Source: Prorocentrum cordatum (taxonomy: Eukaryota; Sar; Dinophyceae; Prorocentrales; Prorocentraceae). From it: a stretch of DNA of 64,000 bases. Location: NCBI GenBank assembly GCA_963575745.1, contig CAUYUJ010012636.1, positions 370,536 through 434,535 of the forward strand, read 5' to 3'. Below the pieces are notes generated by a model that was given only the letters and a program-made list of their open reading frames with translations, was not told the DNA's origin and did not search any database. Below are positions 21,789 through 33,350 of the stretch, piece by piece. The translations under genes were made by a program, and so were the position numbers. Numbering within the stretch: position 1 is the stretch's first letter; each line of letters starts with the position of its first letter.

Positions 21789-23300
21789 CAGGCGCTGATC
21801 GACGGCGTGACCTCGACCTCCGACCTCTTGGCAGATGTCAAGCTCACGCTGGCCAACAAGAGTACGGTGTCTTGCTCATCAATGGCGGATGCTCGTGCTG
21901 TGGTCAGGGCTCTGAAGAAGCGTGGCATCGAGATCCAATGTGCCAAGCAGATGGCCTACCTGCGGGTCGACCTCTCGTGTGGGCGTCGGCATGGCCGGGC
22001 AACCAGGCAGAAACGCATGCAGGACACGAAGAAGCAGCATCTCACCATCAAGAGGTTTGCGGCTTCATCTCGACGGTTTCGTATTTTGAAGAAGGTGGAG
22101 TTGGCGGGGCCCCAGGCAGGTGCTCGGCACGGCCACCAGGTGCTGGGCTTGCCGCGGGCCTCGCCGGTGCAGCTGCGCCGACGACTGGGCGGAGGTTCTG
22201 GTCATAGGCGCGGTCGTTGCCTCACGACTCTGCTCGACATTCGAGCGCCTGGAGCAGATCCAGGGCATGCTCTCCCTCGTCAATGTGTAGAGCAGTGGTT
22301 CAAGTGCTGGCTGGATTCCCCGCAGGTGAGGCGCTCCGTGGGCCTTGTGTGGCAGGATTTGGCGCAGCAGTTTACTTCCACCTTGCCGTCCAATCGGGCT
22401 CGCCACGTTCGGGGTCCACTGTCAGCTCTCGTTCACTATATGTTGGGAGCCGAGTGGGAGTTGCGATCCCCCACGGAGTGGTATCCCCCGACGGGCCCTG
22501 ATGGACTCCAGCACGGATGGAACTTCGGCTCGCAGGCCTTCGAAGCGTTCGACCAGGCAGGCGAGCTGATCGATGCCGTTGCTGGCACCCTTCAGCAGCA
22601 GCTGTGGCTGGGGGCCTCCAAGGGCTTCTGCGGGGGCGGCATGGAGCGAGGGGTGGACAACTTCTCGCTGCGGCGCTACCTCTTCCAGCTGGAGCAGGCC
22701 CCAGAGTGCGGTCGGAAGTTGTCGGAACTCATGTTGTGTATTGCAGTGGGCGGGACCTGGCCCGCAGCTCGCAAAAACTCGCAAGGGTATGATATCCCAG
22801 CAGAGTGCCGTAGGTGTAGGGGAGGCCCTGAGACACCCAAGCATAGGTTTTGGCAGTGCGAGTGTAATCGGGACTCCAGAGCCTTTGAAGCCTCAGAGGA
22901 TCTCATTCCCCGTGCTCTGGCTGAGGCTGATAGTCTCGAATGCTATTGGCTTAGGGGGCTCAACCCGTCTCACATGCTTGAGGTCTCCCCGCCTCCCGAC
23001 GAGGAGATCTGGATTAGCAGTCACCCCAATGAGGAGCTTGATGGTGAGTTTTTTGGTGTTGGCACTCCTGGCATGCCCCTACTCGCGCGGGGAGATGCGT
23101 CGGGGGGTGCTGACACCCATTATCCCAGGTTGCGTAGGATTGGGGTGGCTCTCGCCACGGCCCCTTCCGCCGACCCCTCGGCTCAGAGATTTGCGCATGG
23201 GCCCCTCCCTGGCAAGCATCAGACGGTGCCGAGGGGCGAGCTTTTCTGTTTTGTCGTGGCCGTCGAAAGATCTAGGGGGCCTCTGGCCTACATTTACTGA
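21789..23300 (+). pseudogene. LINE-1 ORF2 part 3: RT thumb, zinc knuckle, RNase H N-half
   Basis: Continues the RT frame immediately after the TGA. It has the long connecting region, then a zinc knuckle at 22806-22859 (CRRC, ETPKH, C; C-x2-C-x8-H-x4-C pattern), then the first half of RNase H with the catalytic Asp in ARGDASGG (codon 23094) and the Glu in PRGELFCF (codon 23238). The frame is then lost around the G5 run near 23275 and stops at 23300. Possible internal short shifts around 22080-22200 are suggested by low-quality sequence there. Confidence 0.75.
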
Positions 23301-24122
23301 TAATGAGCAGGTTTCAACTGGATTTTGGAGTAGGTGGTTCGAGGCTCCCCAGGGCCCCAATGCGGATCTCTGGAGGAGGCTGCGCGATGCCCTGCAAGTG
23401 TCGGACCGACACCCAGGCGATGTGTGCGTTCTCAAAGTTCCCTCTCATGTTGACGGTGCTGAGGTGGAGGCTAGAGGTCTCCCAGGCCATTTAATTGCTG
23501 GTAATGTGTTCGTTGACGCCCTTGCGGGCACTGCCGCCAAGCTGTTCAGTGCCCCCGCTGATCAGCGTGCGAGAGTTCTCCGCATCGAGAATGAAGTCCG
23601 TCTCATTCGTGAGAGGCTCTTGAGGGCCACGTTAGAGTCGTGTAAGTTGGACGGGAAAAAGGTCAGGCGCCCTGCTGCCCCTGCTGTTGCCCCTCCCCCT
23701 GCACCCTCAGTCGTCGCCTTTTTCCAATCGTCTCATGCTGTGGAGTCTTGTGGGAAAAAATGCTCGAGGTGTCATATTAGCTGCTCGGAGGCGAGCAAGA
23801 AGATGTGGCTATCATCGGAATGTTTTCCCTAGTTCGGGCGACTGAGCACACTTTAAGGGTCCCTCACGGTCGGCGGTTACACCTCGCTGGGGGCTGGGTC
23901 CACCAGTCTCACCAGATGGTTTACCACGAGTCGTTGGCCCTGTGGTTCTGCCAGTCCTGTGGGAGGTATTTCTCTTGTAACCTCTGTGGGCTGGACGAGT
24001 TGTGTTCGTCTCCCGACTCCCCTGTGACCAAGACGCGGCGAGCATACCTCGACCGCATCTCCAGGAACCTGTGGCCTAAAGTGCTCAGCAAGGCTGAGCA
24101 AGCGGCTCGGGGTCGGTCTTAA
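23243..24122 (+). pseudogene. LINE-1 ORF2 part 4: RNase H C-half and Cys-rich C-terminus
   Basis: After the frameshift the RNase H continues with FTDNEQV (Asp codon 23299), KVPSHVDG and NVFVDALAGTAA (last catalytic Asp codon 23515). A Pro/Ala linker and KKCSRCHISC follow, then another frameshift near 23780-23830. The final frame has HQSHQMVYHESLALWF, then CQSC-x5-CNLC (23949-23987), ending at TAA 24120-24122 within TTAATTAA. The Cys-rich end has a counterpart in LINE-2 and is not a domain I can name. A perfect 7-bp hairpin (GCTCAGC/GCTGAGC) lies at 24083-24099. Confidence 0.75.
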
Positions 24123-24304
24123 TTAAGTTGGGGGGGGGCGGGGCCCCTAAGTGGGTGTGTGTGTGTGTGTCAGCGGCGAGCGGCGCGCCCGCGCGCGGCC
24201 GCCCGCGACATCGGCGGCTTCCTCACGCAGGACCGCCCACGCACCCGCGCCGCCCGTCCCCCCCCCCTCGGTTTTTCGGATTCGCTTCGCGATCGGTCTC
24301 ATCT
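24123..24304. other. LINE-1 3' flank with short (GT)n
   Basis: A G9 run, a (GT)n of about 22 bases at 24150-24171, then GC-rich sequence. It may include the element's 3' UTR. No tail is recognisable. Confidence 0.45.
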
Positions 24305-24875
24305 CACCACCTCATCCTCATCCTCATCCTCATCCTCCTCCTCCTCCGCCTCCTCCTCCTCCGCCTCCTCCTCCTCCTCTTCCTCCGCCTCCTCCGCCTC
24401 CTCCTCCTCCCCCCCCTCCTCCTCCTCCTCCTCCTCCTCCTCCTCCTCCTCTTCTTCTTATTATTATTATTATTCTTCTTCTTCTTCTTCTTCTTCTTCT
24501 TATTCTTCTCTTCTTATTCTTATTATTCTTCTTCTTCTCTGTTTCTTATTCTTATTATTCTTCCTCTTCTTCTTCTTCTTCCTCCTCCTCCTCCTCCTCC
24601 TCCTCCTCCTCCTCTCCTCCTCCTCCTCCTCCTCCTCCTCCTCCTCCTCCTCCTCCTCCTCCCTCCTCCTCCTCCTCCTCCTCCTCCTCCTCCTCCTCCT
24701 CCTCCTCCTCCTCCTCCTCCTCCTCCTCCTCCCTCCTCCTCCTCCTCCTCCGCCTCCTCCTCGCTCCGCTCCTCTCCGCCGCCTCCTCCTCCTGCTCGGT
24801 TCCGCCTCTGCTTCCTCCTCCGCCCCATCCTCCTCCTCGTCCTCCTCCTCCTCCTCCTCCTCCTCCTCCTCCTCC

Positions 24876-24932
<57 letters not shown>

Positions 24933-25930
24933 GCATCATCATCATCATCATCCTCATCATCACCTCATCATCAGCATCAGCAGCATCAGCATTATCAGCA
25001 TCATCATCAGTAGCATCATCATCATCATCATCATCATCATCAGCATCATCATCATCATCAGCATCAGCATCATCAGCATCATCATCATCATCACCAGCAT
25101 CATCATCAGCATCACCATCATCAGCATCATCATCATCAGCAGCATTATCAGCATTATCAGCATCATCGTCATCAGCATCATCATAATCATCATCATCAGC
25201 ACCATCATCAGCATCATCATCAACATCATCATCATCAACATCATCATCATCAGCATCGACATCATCATCATCATCAGCATCACCATCATCACCAGCAGCA
25301 TCAGCATCAGCATCAGCATCAGCATCAGCATCAGCATCAACAGCATCATCATCGTCATCAGCAGCAGCATCATCGTCATCAGCAGCAGCATCATCATCAG
25401 CATCATCATCATCATCAGCATCATCATCACCACCACCGCCATCAGCATCATCATCATCATCATCAGCATCATCATCATCATCAGCATGGTCATCAGCATC
25501 ATCATCATTATCATCATGATCATCATCATCAGCATCATCATCATTAGCATCATCAGCATCAGCACTATCAGCATCAGCACCATCTGCATCAGCATCATCA
25601 TCATCATCATCAGCAGCGTCATCATCATCATCAGAATCATCAGCAGCAACAGCATCATCAACAGCATCATCAGCAGCAACATCATCATCAACATCATCGT
25701 CAGTATTGTCATCATCATCAGCATCATCATCAGCAGCATCATCAGCAGCATCATCATAACCATCAGCAGCATCAGCATCATCAGCATCAGCATCATCATC
25801 AGCATCATCATCAGCATCAGCATCATTAGCATCAGCATCATCAGCATCATCATCCTCATCATCATCATCATCAGCATCGTCAGCAGCAGCATCATCATCA
25901 GCAGCATCATCATCAGCAGCATCATCCGTT
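24305..25930. repeat. 1.6-kb compound array: (CTC)n, (TTC/ATT)n, (CTC)n, (ATC)n
   Basis: CTCATC hexamers lead into CTC, then TTATTATTC/CTT (24460-24575), then CTC again to 24877 with GC interruptions, then an abrupt switch to ATC/CAT with CAGCAT variants to 25927. Long Ser/Leu/Pro/Ile frames are artefacts. Confidence 0.95.
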
Positions 25931-26042
25931 CCTTGTCCTTATAAATAACTTCTCCCCGTCGCGCCCCGAGGCCAGTTTTGGGGGGCGGGCGGGGCGTTTC
26001 GCCTGAGACCTCCTCATCAGTTATGACACTGAAGCTGAAATT

Positions 26043-26788
26043 TGACAACAGTTTCAGATATGGAGGGCGGGTGGTGTTCAACATCTGGCTCTCGCCTTAG
26101 CGCCGCGCACATTCGTTTGAACAATGCAAGAGGTTCACGGATTGCGGGCGGGCCGTTTTCAACAGATGGCTCTCGCCTCAGCGCCGCGCACATTCGTTTT
26201 AAACATGTTCAAAAGCTTCACCGATTCGGGGCGGGTCTTTTCCAAACTGTGGCTCTCGCCTTAGCGCCGCGCATACTCGCTGTACAAATTTGCAAGACTT
26301 CACAGGTTGAGGGCGGGTGGTTTTCAAACCGTGGGTCTCGCCTTAGTGCCGCGCGCATTCGTTTGAACAAGTTGCAAGAGTTTCATGGATTGAGGGCAGT
26401 TCCTTCTCAAAATCTGATCCTCGCTTTAATGCCGCGCACATGCTTTTAAGACGAAAACAAGAGTTTCACGGATTCCCTTGATCGACGTACAAGGAATGGT
26501 GCTTGGGAAGGATTCCCGATTATGAGGGCGCACCAGTTACGATGTTTCGCGGTGTTGAAGTCCCAAGACTGGCGTTCTGGCACGACTCAGGATCGTCAAG
26601 ACGCAACGGTCAAGTTTATCCGTGGCGTTGGAATAACGAAAACACTGTTTTGGCATGTCTTCAAACAATTATCTTCCAACGAGGCAGGTCCCTCTGTGGA
26701 AATGAACCGTTGTAGGGGCCCATGAAGAGGGAGCTTGGGGGGAGGGCTTATTCCAACATCATTGGTGGCTCTTGGGTTTACACTGGTC
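26043..26788 (+). mobile_element. SINE-like family SL-R, copy 1 (five 82-bp units)
   Basis: The 5' part is five tandem ~82-bp units anchored by CTCTCGCCTTAGCGCCGCGC at 26089, 26170, 26253, 26334 and about 26418. Then come two ~72-bp units of the type CAGGATCGTCAAGACGCAAC ... GTTCTGGCACGA (26490-26640). The conserved 3' end is ATGAAGAGGGAGCTTG ... TTGGGTTTACACTGGTCC, running straight into (TCC)n at 26789. Three more copies lie at 42.2, 53.5 and 57.3 kb, all same strand. No protein is encoded. The class (SINE or other non-autonomous retroposon) is inferred from the fixed 3' end and simple-repeat tail. Confidence 0.75.
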
Positions 26789-27050
26789 CTCCTCCTCCTC
26801 CTCCTCCTCCTCCTCCTCCTCAGTCTCCTTCTCCTTCACCGCCTTCTCCTCCTCCTCCCCCTCCGCCTCCTCCTCCTCCTCATCCTCCTCCTCCTCCTCA
26901 TCCGTCTCCTTCTCCTCCAACGCCTCCGCCTCCTCCTCCGCCTTCGCCTCCGCCTTCGCCTCCACCTCCTCCTCCGCCACAGCCTCCGCCTCCGCCTCCC
27001 TCCCCCTCCCCCCCCTCTTCCTCCTCTTCCTCCTCCTCCTCCTCCGATCC
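26789..27050. repeat. (TCC)n tail/array of SL-R copy 1
   Basis: CTC/TCC triplets with GCC and TTC variants directly following the conserved 3' end of the repeat. Confidence 0.85.
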
Positions 27051-27238
27051 TTCTCACTCTCCTCTAGCAGCGCCTGCAGAGACCCACAGCGCTCTCAGAG
27101 CATCAGGGATGTGGCGACCGCCCAGGGGCATTGGAAGGGGCTCTGGCCACGAGCTCGAGGGGGCTCCACCCGTGGCGACATGGAGCCCTACGAGAGCCCC
27201 CAACGGCGGGGGGGTAGAAAAAGACAAACCTTAAATCC

Positions 27239-27312
27239 CCGAACGCCGATCCTCGAAACGCCGATGCTCGAATATCGATCCTCCTGGATCCTCGAACGTC
27301 GATCGATCCTCA
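27239..27312. repeat. CTCGAA-CGAT short tandem repeat
   Basis: About five units of 13-18 bases carrying CTCGAA(A/C/T) and CGAT(C/G)CTC. The rest of 27313-27875 is GC-rich with GAGGCGC repeats (27515-27550) and no supportable gene. Confidence 0.6.
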
Positions 27313-27879
27313 TCCTGGGACCGCAGGGCCGGCAGGGGGGGCCCCGCGCGCCCTCCGCGCGCCGACGCGGCCGAGGCGGGGAGCCCCGCGCCTTGCCCCG
27401 CAGGGAGCTCGAACGACTCCGCGTACAGCGGCTTCAGGGTGCCTGGCAGGAGCAGAGCGCTCGGGGAGCGCCGGCGGCGTCACTGCACCAAGGGCAGCTG
27501 TGTAATTAAGCGCTTCGCGCTGCGCGAGGCGCGAGGCGCGAGGTGCGAACGACTTCGCGCTCTCGCGACGCCCCCACCCGGGGGAACAGAGGAGGGCGAC
27601 GAGGACGAGAATGAGGGATCGCGAATCTCAGACCGCGAGCCGCGAATAACGTCGCGACCTCGTGGCGGCCCTTGTCACGCGTTCGCTGGAAGAGTCCAAG
27701 CGGCAAGAAGCGCGTGCGAGCATCAAACTGCTGCTCAACACATGTGCAAGAACTGCATGTGGAACAAGCGGTCACAATTGTTTTGCTTGAAACGTGAAGA
27801 GAGTGGGATCGCTATCATTTTCGCTCCCAGGAGGAGCAAGGACGGTCAGGAGGGAGGCTGAGCTGACATGGGGATCAAA

Positions 27880-28015
27880 ATCCTCCTCGTCTGCGTCCTC
27901 GGCCTCTGCCTTCTCCTCCTCCTTCTCCTACTCGTCCTTCTCCCCCTTCTCCCCCTTCTCCTCCTCCTCCTCCTCCTTCTCCTCCTCCTCGTCCTGCCCC
28001 CTCCTATCGCCTCCA
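27880..28015. repeat. (CTC)n/(CTT)n microsatellite
   Basis: Imperfect CTC triplets with CTT and GCC interruptions. Confidence 0.85.
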
Positions 28016-28185
28016 CTCCATTGCCAAAGCATCCAGGAGAGCGGCGTTTGAAAGTTTCGCGGTAACGCCAGTCATGAGGGCCAGCCTTGACCTGCCCCCT
28101 TTTTCCCTGCCTATCAACGTCGCGATTCCCACGGGCTCTGACGGTCTCAACGGCCAAACTTCACACCACGATGCCTACAAATGCA

Positions 28186-28188
<3 letters not shown>

Positions 28189-28217
<29 letters not shown>
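28189..28217. repeat. (TA)n microsatellite
   Basis: A pure TA run of about 13 units after AATG. From 28218 to 29100 I find mixed sequence with a GAGA run at 28589 and no recognisable gene. The frame from 28801 (AMLNTFHSAV onward) has an AGG/GTAAGC-like donor near 28957 but no known domain. Confidence 0.8.
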
Positions 28218-28219
<2 letters not shown>

Positions 28220-29117
28220 TCGCCCCCCCCTGGTATCATACCATTTGCCTTGTCTTCGATACTTCCCACTTCTGTATTTGTCAGCCCTCCCCCTCGTATG
28301 CTGCCCACTCTCCGTCCGCGTCGATGTCGTTACACATCGTACACGGCATGATTCCGAGGAGCACACCGAGCCCCGCGGGCGCCACAGCGCCTACGTGCGC
28401 CACGCAGGACAACTGAATGCAGTGCCCACAGCCTACGGGCGTTCGATCCTCACCCGGGGGGGGCGAGAGGCCAAAGACGCGCGACGAGAGCTCATGCCCC
28501 GAGGGGAAGGAGTGAAGAAGGCACACTCTGGTGGACACGCCACCAGGGCCATCCTTTTGACCACGAGGTGGCGCGGAACGGACATCGAGAGAGAGAGAGA
28601 GGCTCATTGGTATAGCCCAGAGCCGGACCACGCCCTGTCCAGGCCGGCCAGACCACCACTCCTGCAGACGTCTGGCGCTTGCCGATGCCACGATGAAATT
28701 CAAAACACTGGAACACATGCACCAGTCCACCATTGCGCGTTACGGTGCGCGTGCATCTTGCTACTCTGAAGGCTTCCACAGCATGATTGCAATATAGCCC
28801 ATGTGGGCTATGCTCAACACCTTTCATTCAGCAGTTCGTGCCTTCGTATGCGGGAAGACCGGCATCGACCTCAGCTCGGCACCCATTCAGAAGGGTGCGG
28901 CTTGGCTTGTTCAAGCACAGCACAGCAACGTTTCAAGACAAGCCACCTCCAGGGAGGTAAGCCTGTGGCACGTGTTCTGCCTCCATGACACCTCAGAGAC
29001 AATCCGAGTCGCTGGCAATGTTTACGTACTTACTCCTCCCTTCCTCACACATCCCTCCTTCCTCTTCTCGCTCCCCATCGTTCGCCGTCCCCCTCTCGGA
29101 TAAGAACGGGGGGTATC

Positions 29118-29425
29118 CCCTCTCCTCCTGCTCCTCCTCCTCCTCCTCCTACTCCTCCTCCTCCTCCTCCTCCTCCTCCTCCTCCTCCTCCTCCTCCTCC
29201 TCCTCCTCCTCCTCCTCTCCTTCTCTCCTCCTCCTCTCTCCCCTCACCTCTTCATCTGACTCCCCCTCCTCCTATACACCATCGCTCATACTTCATCACG
29301 CCCCTCCCATCGCCCTCTCCCCGTCCCCTTCCTCCCTCCTCCCTCCCCCTCCTCCCTGCCTCTGACCCTCCTCCCTCCCCCCTCCTCCCTCCCCCTCACC
29401 CTCCTCCCTCCCCCTCCCCCTCACT
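29118..29425. repeat. (CTC)n and C/T-rich tract
   Basis: Near-pure CTC to 29218, then looser CTCC/CCCTCC pyrimidine repeats to 29425. Confidence 0.9.
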
Positions 29426-29733
<308 letters not shown>

Positions 29734-29877
29734 CTGGCGAGAGGTGGCAGTGGGAGGCCAGTCCTCCGGCGTCCCGCACCAGGGGCCGGTGGCAGAGCTC
29801 CTGGTTGAGCGCCCCCGCGTCCTGCGCAGAGCGGCCAGAGCCCCGCCGGCCCTCCGAGACGAAGCCAGGACGAGGAC

Positions 29878-29953
29878 ACATTCCTCCTCCGCCTCCTCCT
29901 CCTCCTCCTCCTCCTCCTCCTCCTCCTCCCCCTCCTCCTCCTCCTCCTCCTCG
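29878..29953. repeat. (CTC)n microsatellite
   Basis: A CTC run with two short interruptions. A similar run is at 30255-30320. Between them the sequence is ordinary GC-rich without a gene. Confidence 0.9.
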
Positions 29954-30540
29954 GTGAGGGTGAATCGAGAATCTCTGAGATCCAGCGGCTCTGGAGGATG
30001 TATCGGGCGCCGCGGCCTTCTCAGAGCGCTCAGAGACCGCTCCGAGACGGTTCCGGACCGCTCTGGAGCGGAGTTGTCCTCATCCTAAGCCCGTCCGACC
30101 CTCTCGAGGGGCACCCAAGGTGGAGAGATCTCGAGCCGAAGTCGGCGACGCATCGTCGAGATCAGCGAAAGGCCCTCGACGGCAAATCCGCACGATCCTG
30201 GGCGCGGTGGGGCACCCAGGCCTCCATCGGCGATGAGCGGCCGAGTGGGGGTCCTCCTCCGCCTCCTCCTCCTCCTCCTCCTCCTCCTCCCCATCCTCTT
30301 CCTCCTCCTCCTCCGCCTAGCCTGCCCCCTCTCACGTTGGCCCGGACCTCTGGGCGAAACGACGACGAACCAAAGCCAATGCCGCCCCCCACCCCACACC
30401 ATCCGTGCGTAAAAGCGGTACGCAGTGCACTTTCTGGCATAGCATTGCACAACGCGAGGGGACGCCCGCGGTCACTTTGAATTGTTTGTTGTTGAAGGGG
30501 ACGGCGGGGGTGCAGCTCCATCCTTACTAACAAAAATGAT

Positions 30541-32540
30541 AAGTGGACGCTGTGCAAAATCTTCGACCAAACGCGGAGCGCAACCGATTTGCATTGCCTC
30601 TTCTATGGGACATTGAATGTTCAATTGGGTGCAGGGAATGCCAGAATATCGCCTGGTGCGCGCGGGGCAACCATCTCCATAAAAAACAGCACTACACCAT
30701 ACCATGTGATTGCGGGCGCACACAGCATACAGAATGCTGACAACCCCAGTACCACTTCGCGTTTGCTTTTGACAAGAATTGTGCGGGGTCGGCATGCTTC
30801 CCGATGTGTCCGGTCACGTGTACTGGCGCACCTGGCACACACTGCAAGCGCCACGCACACGGCGCACCTGGCGCGGGTGGAGCACGTGGCACTCGTGGCC
30901 CATGAGAAATACGCGGCGCATTTGGCGCACCAGACGCGCGTGGCGATTGGGCCATCTGGCGCACCAGGCGCGCCTAGCATGCTTGGGCCCATGGGGCGAC
31001 TGCGCACCTGGTGCGCTCAGCGCACCTGGCACACGCGTGGTAACTCGCACGCGTCGCGAATCTGGTGTCTGTGTTGGGTCCACAAGGCTGTCCATCCCAT
31101 GGAAGCCCTTCGCTATGCTGAGACCCGGATGCTGCCTGCGTGTGGCGGGAGGGCGGGTAGGAGTGAGCGAGACGGCTTCCGGACGTCTGTCGTGATACCT
31201 TCAACACCCCTCCCCCTCCCCAAACATCCGACAAAAAATACAGCAAATGCACCGGCGGCAAAAACTGGTTATGCTCGGGCTCCCCGCGATCACGTCGTAC
31301 CGTTTTTGACCGGAACTTTCGCGCAGGCCCAACATTCGTGTCCAAAACAAATGCGGACCATGTAAGCGGACGCTGCAGTAAAATACTGGACCATGCGCGG
31401 GCGCCCCGCGATCGGTTTGCCTTGCTATCTGACCAAGATAGTGGGGATGATCGCACATTGTGTAGAGTGTGCAGGCCCGCCACCCCCATCATAAACCAAT
31501 GCACTGTGATCGCGGGTGCACACACCATACACCGTGCTGACCATCTGGCCGCCACTTCGCATTGGCTTTGACGAGGGTGGTGAGGGGTTGGCATGATTTC
31601 CGACGTGTGCGGTCGCGCGTGCTGGTGCGCATGGCAAACTCTACGCGCGCCGCGCACGCGGCGCACTTGGCGCGGTGGACCACGTGACATAGTTGGCGTA
31701 GGTGGACCATTTGGAGCACCAAGCGCGCCTGACGCACTTGGGCCCCTGGAGCGTTTGGCGCACATGGCACGCACGGCGCACCCAGCGAGCGTCACGTTCG
31801 TGGCGCATGGGCTCCCAATTGCTGTCCATCCAACGGCGGCCCCTGGAAATGTCGAGACTTCTGTGTTACTGACGTGGTGTGAGAAAGGAGGTGGGAGTGA
31901 GCGAAACGGTTCGAGGCTGTCTTTCTGAGTGCCTTCATCATTGCTCCAAATAAAAAAAACAGCCCCTCCCCTTCAAGGTATTGGACCATTCGCGTGGTTT
32001 GCGCGAGCAATTTGCAGTGTTGGTTGACTGGGGTGGCGAGGCGCTCGCATATCATCTGGTGCGTGCGGGTCCACCATCCTTGTGAACAACAAATGAAATG
32101 TGTTTGTAAGTGCACGTACCATACCCCATGACGACTCCGCCGTCACTTCGCATTGTTTTTGACAAGGATTGTGCGGGGTCGGCATGTTTCCCAATGCGTG
32201 CGGTCACGTGCACTGGCGCACCTGGCACACACTGCGCGCGCCGCGCACGCGGCGCACCTGGCGCGGGTGGAGCACGTGGCACTCGTGGCCCAGGAGAAGT
32301 ACGTGGCGCATTTGGCGCACCAGACGCGCCTGGCATGCTTGGGTCAATGGGGGGCCTACCGCACCTGGTGCGCGTGGAGCACCTGGCGCGCGCGGCAGCG
32401 TCACGCACCGGGCGCCTGGTTTGGGGTTCACGGTCGACGGTGGTTGTCCATGCAATGGGGGCCGTTGCCAATGCTGAGACTCGGCTGCTGCTCCTGTGGG
32501 AGGGCGTGTGGCAGTGAGCGAGATGGCCAGCCTTCGGGAG
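30541..32540. repeat. Macrosatellite, three ~600-820-bp units
   Basis: Three diverged tandem units start near 30541, 31364 and 31970. Each has a 5' module, then GCAT/GTTTTTGACAAGG and GTGCGGGGTCGGCATG (30781, 31580, 32171), then a 200-300 base block of palindromic GCGCACCTGGCGC subrepeats, then a 3' module ending AGTGAGCGAGACGG (31162, 31896, 32513). Units 1 and 3 are closest. Open frames across it (Gly/Ala/Pro-rich) run on both strands with stops and no family match, so coding is not supported. Confidence 0.75.
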
Positions 32541-32819
32541 GTAGCTTGACCGCTCCCTCTCGTCCCTCCCCTATGGTCGGGACAAGGTTTTGCGTGGGGT
32601 TCGGGGCCTGGAATATGGCAATGATATTGCCTTCGCAACCGCCAACACGCACAGCATAGTGAGCATGATTCAGGAGGGGTCCGTGAGCGTGAGCCGTTGA
32701 ACAGACGATGTACGCTATGCTTCGGGCAAAGGTCCACATGCCATCGCGTATATTGTATCCACGCGCGGCCCCTATGCGGAACTGATGTCTCAGGACCTCA
32801 GGAGGCGGTGGATGCTCGA

Positions 32820-32978
32820 ATGGAAGTATATATGTGGAGCCAAATGGAGATCAATGGAGTGATATGGTGACATACGGAGTCCACTGAAGTCCGATGGAGC
32901 CCAATGGAGTCCAATAGAGACCAATAAAGTCCGATGGAGTCCACCGGAGTCGTCCGGATACCAATGGGATCCAACTGT
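32820..32978. repeat. ATGGAGTCCA decamer repeat, block 1
   Basis: Ten-base units such as CAATGGAGTC and CGATGGAGTC recur about every 10-11 bases. The same decamer forms a longer block at 34,600-35,160. Confidence 0.75.
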
Positions 32979-33095
32979 ACATCATATTGCAGAAGCTGAC
33001 ACACGACATATGCAAGTGGTTAACGTGATGCTTGAATGCGTAGAAACATGTGTCGACTGACCTATCTATACGGGCTGGAATTACATTCGCATTTC

Positions 33096-33350
33096 CCGCG
33101 GGACAACCGCGAAACGACCCACGGGACGACCACGGAACAACCCAATGGGCAGCCACGGGACAACCTCAGGACCACGGGGCAACCACCAGGCCAACCACGG
33201 CAGAACCCACGCAACAACCCACGGGACAATCCATGGGACAACCACGGAACAACCCAATAGACAACAACAAGAAACCTAAAGCGACAACCCACGGGACAAC
33301 CCGCTTGACAACCCAAAGGACAACCCCCGGGACAACCCCGGGTGCGACCG
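33096..33350. repeat. CACGGGACAACC 12-mer minisatellite
   Basis: About 20 variant 10-12 base units (ACGGGACAACC, ACGGAACAACC, AATGGGCAGCC). Frames show Gln/Asn/Thr/Pro-rich repeats from this period. From 33351 to 34114 I see no gene or clear repeat. Confidence 0.8.

Larger units (their letters stand above)
17323..24122 (+). mobile_element. LINE-1: decayed non-LTR retrotransposon
   Basis: Order is relic spliced leader, ORF1 (zinc ribbon and coiled coil), ORF2 (AP endonuclease, RT, zinc knuckle, RNase H, C-terminal Cys-rich domain). Flanked by (CTC)n(ATC)n on the left and, after a short GT run, by (CTC)n(ATC)n from 24305. ORF2 is broken by about five frameshifts plus an in-frame TGA, several in G/C homopolymers. 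The right boundary is uncertain, as no poly(A) or clear target-site duplication is visible. Confidence 0.85.

Noticed and set aside
30589-32739. Collagen-like Gly-Ala-Pro proteins in the macrosatellite
   Set aside because: The Gly/Ala/Pro pattern appears on both strands because GGCGCACC subrepeats are palindromic. Units contain stops and length changes not in multiples of three.
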